Shown here piece by piece: positions 53,020-54,341 of a stretch of DNA of 54,341 bases. Location of the stretch: the IMG/VR virus record IMGVR_UViG_3300047509_000095, positions 1 to 54,341 of that record; one strand, given 5' to 3'. The position numbers and the translations under genes are program-made. A model generated the notes under the pieces. That model was not told where the DNA came from. It did not search any database and saw only the letters and a list, made by a program, of their open reading frames with translations. The DNA comes from a virus. Numbering within the stretch: the stretch's first letter is position 1; every line of letters starts with the position of its first letter.

Positions 53020-54341
53020 TCCCCAAACACGCCACGGCGCCACGCCCGCCGAGTGGGACCACCTGACCCTGATCCTGGGCCTGACCGCCGATCTGCTGCC
53101 CGTCGTCAGCAACCCGCATGCCGAGATCGGCCCCACTAGTGAATTGAAGGGGTTGGGGAAGACACCGTCCCGGTACAACGCCCTGCGCAAAGTGGTCGGG
53201 ATCAAGGGGTGGCCCCAGCACCAGGCCACGAACAACGCGGTAGCGGCCTGGTCGAAGGAGCCCGACTATGGGGTTTGTGTTATCACGCGCACCGTGCGCG
53301 CGATCGACATCGACATTGGTGATTGGAACGAGTCACACCCCGTCACGATGTTTATTCTCGAGCATCTGGCGCAAGAACTGCCGTGCAGGGTGCGCGACAA
53401 TAGCGCGAAATGCTTGTTGGCCTTCTCCCTACCCGGCGACATGCCGAAGCGCGTCCTGCACGTCGAGGGCGGCATCATCGAGTTTCTGGCCACGGGGCAG
53501 CAGTTCATCGCCTGTGGCACGCACCCCAGCGGCGCGCGCTACGAGTGGGAGGACGGCCTGCCCGACGAGTTCCCCACCCTCACGCTCGAGCAGTTTGAAA
53601 GCCTGTGGACCGCGCTCGACAAGCGCTTCTCGATCGCCCCTTCGTCCCAGTCCAAAGTATCGACCAAGGCCGAACGGCTCACCCAGGCGGCCCAGGACGA
53701 TCCTGTCGCGGCCCACCTATACGAACAAGGCCACGTGCGCAGCCAAGACCGTGACGGGCGCCTGCACATCGTCTGCCCCTGGCAATCAACCCACACGAAC
53801 GAGGCGACAAATGCCGACACCTCCACGACTTACTGGCCGGCTCATACAGGCGGATATGTCATGGGACACTTTAAATGTCTTCATGCGCATTGCACCGAAC
53901 GCACCGATCGAGACTTTAAAGACGCTGTCGGGTATGTGCTTGACGACGACCTTTCAGACTTTGATGACCTCGGGTCTTCGGCAGGGCTTTCCGATTTCCC
54001 CCTGGCTGGCGCTGTGTCGGCTGAAGCCGATTGCGGATCAGATTTCGATTGCGAAGAGGAGCAAGGCGCCGAACCTGCACTGGATAACGCCACGGTGGGC
54101 AGTAAGGACGCCGCCCCGAGTACCACAGTCAAGCAACGCTTTCCTCTTATCCCCGCTTTAGCGTTCAGCGAGCGGGCGGCGCCACGGTGGATTATCAAGG
54201 GTATCTTGCCCATGGCCGAGCTGGTCATTCTCTTTGGTGAGTCTGGCGCGGGCAAGAGTTTCACGGCGCTGGACCTGGCCGGCGCTGTGGCCCGCGGCAT
54301 AGAGTGGCGCGGCAACCGGACCCGCAAGGGGCGCGTCGTGT
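53012..54341 (+). CDS. Primase-polymerase/helicase, N-terminal part (continues at 1-921)
   Basis: Starts with GTG overlapping the methyltransferase stop; frame stays open to the window end and continues from base 1. The N-terminal 200 residues are a PrimPol (archaeo-eukaryotic primase-like) domain: YNALRKVVGIKGWPQHQ, GVCVITRTVRAIDIDIGDW with catalytic Asp99 and Asp101, and GQQFIACGTHPSG. A middle part with CPWQSTHTNEATNADTS and CLHAHC may bind zinc. The RecA-like ATPase domain begins near 54170, with Walker A GESGAGKS. Fused PrimPol-helicases start and unwind phage or plasmid replication forks. Confidence 0.9.
   Translation, partial: MTDPQTRHGATPAEWDHLTLILGLTADLLPVVSNPHAEIGPTSELKGLGKTPSRYNALRKVVGIKGWPQHQATNNAVAAWSKEPDYGVCVITRTVRAIDIDIGDWNESHPVTMFILEHLAQELPCRVRDNSAKCLLAFSLPGDMPKRVLHVEGGIIEFLATGQQFIACGTHPSGARYEWEDGLPDEFPTLTLEQFESLWTALDKRFSIAPSSQSKVSTKAERLTQAAQDDPVAAHLYEQGHVRSQDRDGRLHIVCPWQSTHTNEATNADTSTTYWPAHTGGYVMGHFKCLHAHCTERTDRDFKDAVGYVLDDDLSDFDDLGSSAGLSDFPLAGAVSAEADCGSDFDCEEEQGAEPALDNATVGSKDAAPSTTVKQRFPLIPALAFSERAAPRWIIKGILPMAELVILFGESGAGKSFTALDLAGAVARGIEWRGNRTRKGRVV
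54215..54341. repeat. Terminal direct repeat, right copy
   Basis: Identical to bases 1-127, in the same frame of the primase/helicase gene. See the left copy. If merged, the circular genome is 54,214 bp. Confidence 0.95.

Noticed and set aside
53268-54161. 297-codon frame downstream of the methyltransferase
   Set aside because: Ser/Arg/Pro-rich shadow of the primase/helicase, whose true frame starts with GTG at 53012 and shows PrimPol and Walker motifs.
1-54341. tRNA genes
   Set aside because: The few non-coding gaps hold no cloverleaf-like sequence with a recognisable T-arm.

Overview
The window is a complete tailed-phage genome, almost certainly a podovirus of a Gram-negative (probably proteobacterial, perhaps betaproteobacterial) host. 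The evidence is a T7/BPP-1-like virion set (TerS, TerL, head-tail connector portal, scaffold, capsid, tubular adaptor and nozzle, internal virion proteins with an SLT domain and a 2006-aa ejection protein, beta-helix tailspike), GH19 endolysin, an exported beta-barrel-like protein and overall high GC. I see no phage RNA polymerase, integrase or tRNA, and the promoters I find look sigma70-like, so host RNA polymerase is probably used. The first and last 127 bases are identical; 127 is a common assembly k-mer, so the molecule is best read as a circular-mapping genome of 54,214 bp.

Layout. (1) The primase-polymerase/helicase gene runs across the contig junction (53012-54341 continued at 1-921). 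(2) After a tandem-hairpin region (953-1057) comes a cassette at 1126-7718 that looks like a nonulosonic acid (sialic-acid-like; pseudaminic/legionaminic type) sugar pathway: sugar dehydratase, small PLP aminotransferase, CMP-sugar synthetase, N-acetyl-sugar amidotransferase, HisF-like (WbuZ-type) protein, GNAT acetyltransferase and NeuB/PseI-type synthase, with four small unknown proteins interleaved and a small HTH-like protein at the end. A perfect 12-bp hairpin closes it. (3) A short leftward block (7745-8602) carries two copies of a promoter with a 15-bp palindrome in its spacer and a 58-aa XRE-type HTH protein. (4) The late rightward block, 8748-38019, holds packaging, head, tail, fibre and lysis genes. 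(5) The leftward block, 51723 down to 37995, is a chain of overlapping genes: SSB-like protein, DUF2800 protein, Zn ribbons, HNH, Dam, a family A DNA polymerase split in two by an HTH gene, a 27-bp tandem-repeat gene, a beta-clamp-like protein, wHTH, VRR-NUC, SNF2 helicase and small exported or membrane proteins. (6) The divergent switch at 51.72-51.96 kb drives the leftward block and a rightward block: Cro/CI-like repressor, 25-aa Zn ribbon, C5 cytosine methyltransferase with a second protein-like overlapping frame, then the primase/helicase and probably the sugar cassette.

How it may work together. The rightward switch promoter would express repressor, methyltransferase and replication protein, and, past the 953-1057 hairpins, the sugar cassette. 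That places CMP-nonulosonate production early in infection, which fits host-surface remodelling or superinfection exclusion. A late-region DUF115/MAF-like Rossmann protein (11729-12562) is the only candidate transferase I can see, and keeps virion glycosylation open. The pathway is incomplete: no UDP-sugar hydrolase, no HisH-type glutaminase, and the aminotransferase is about half normal length, so it either borrows host steps or works in a new way. All functions are read from motifs and remembered family resemblance; no database search was run.
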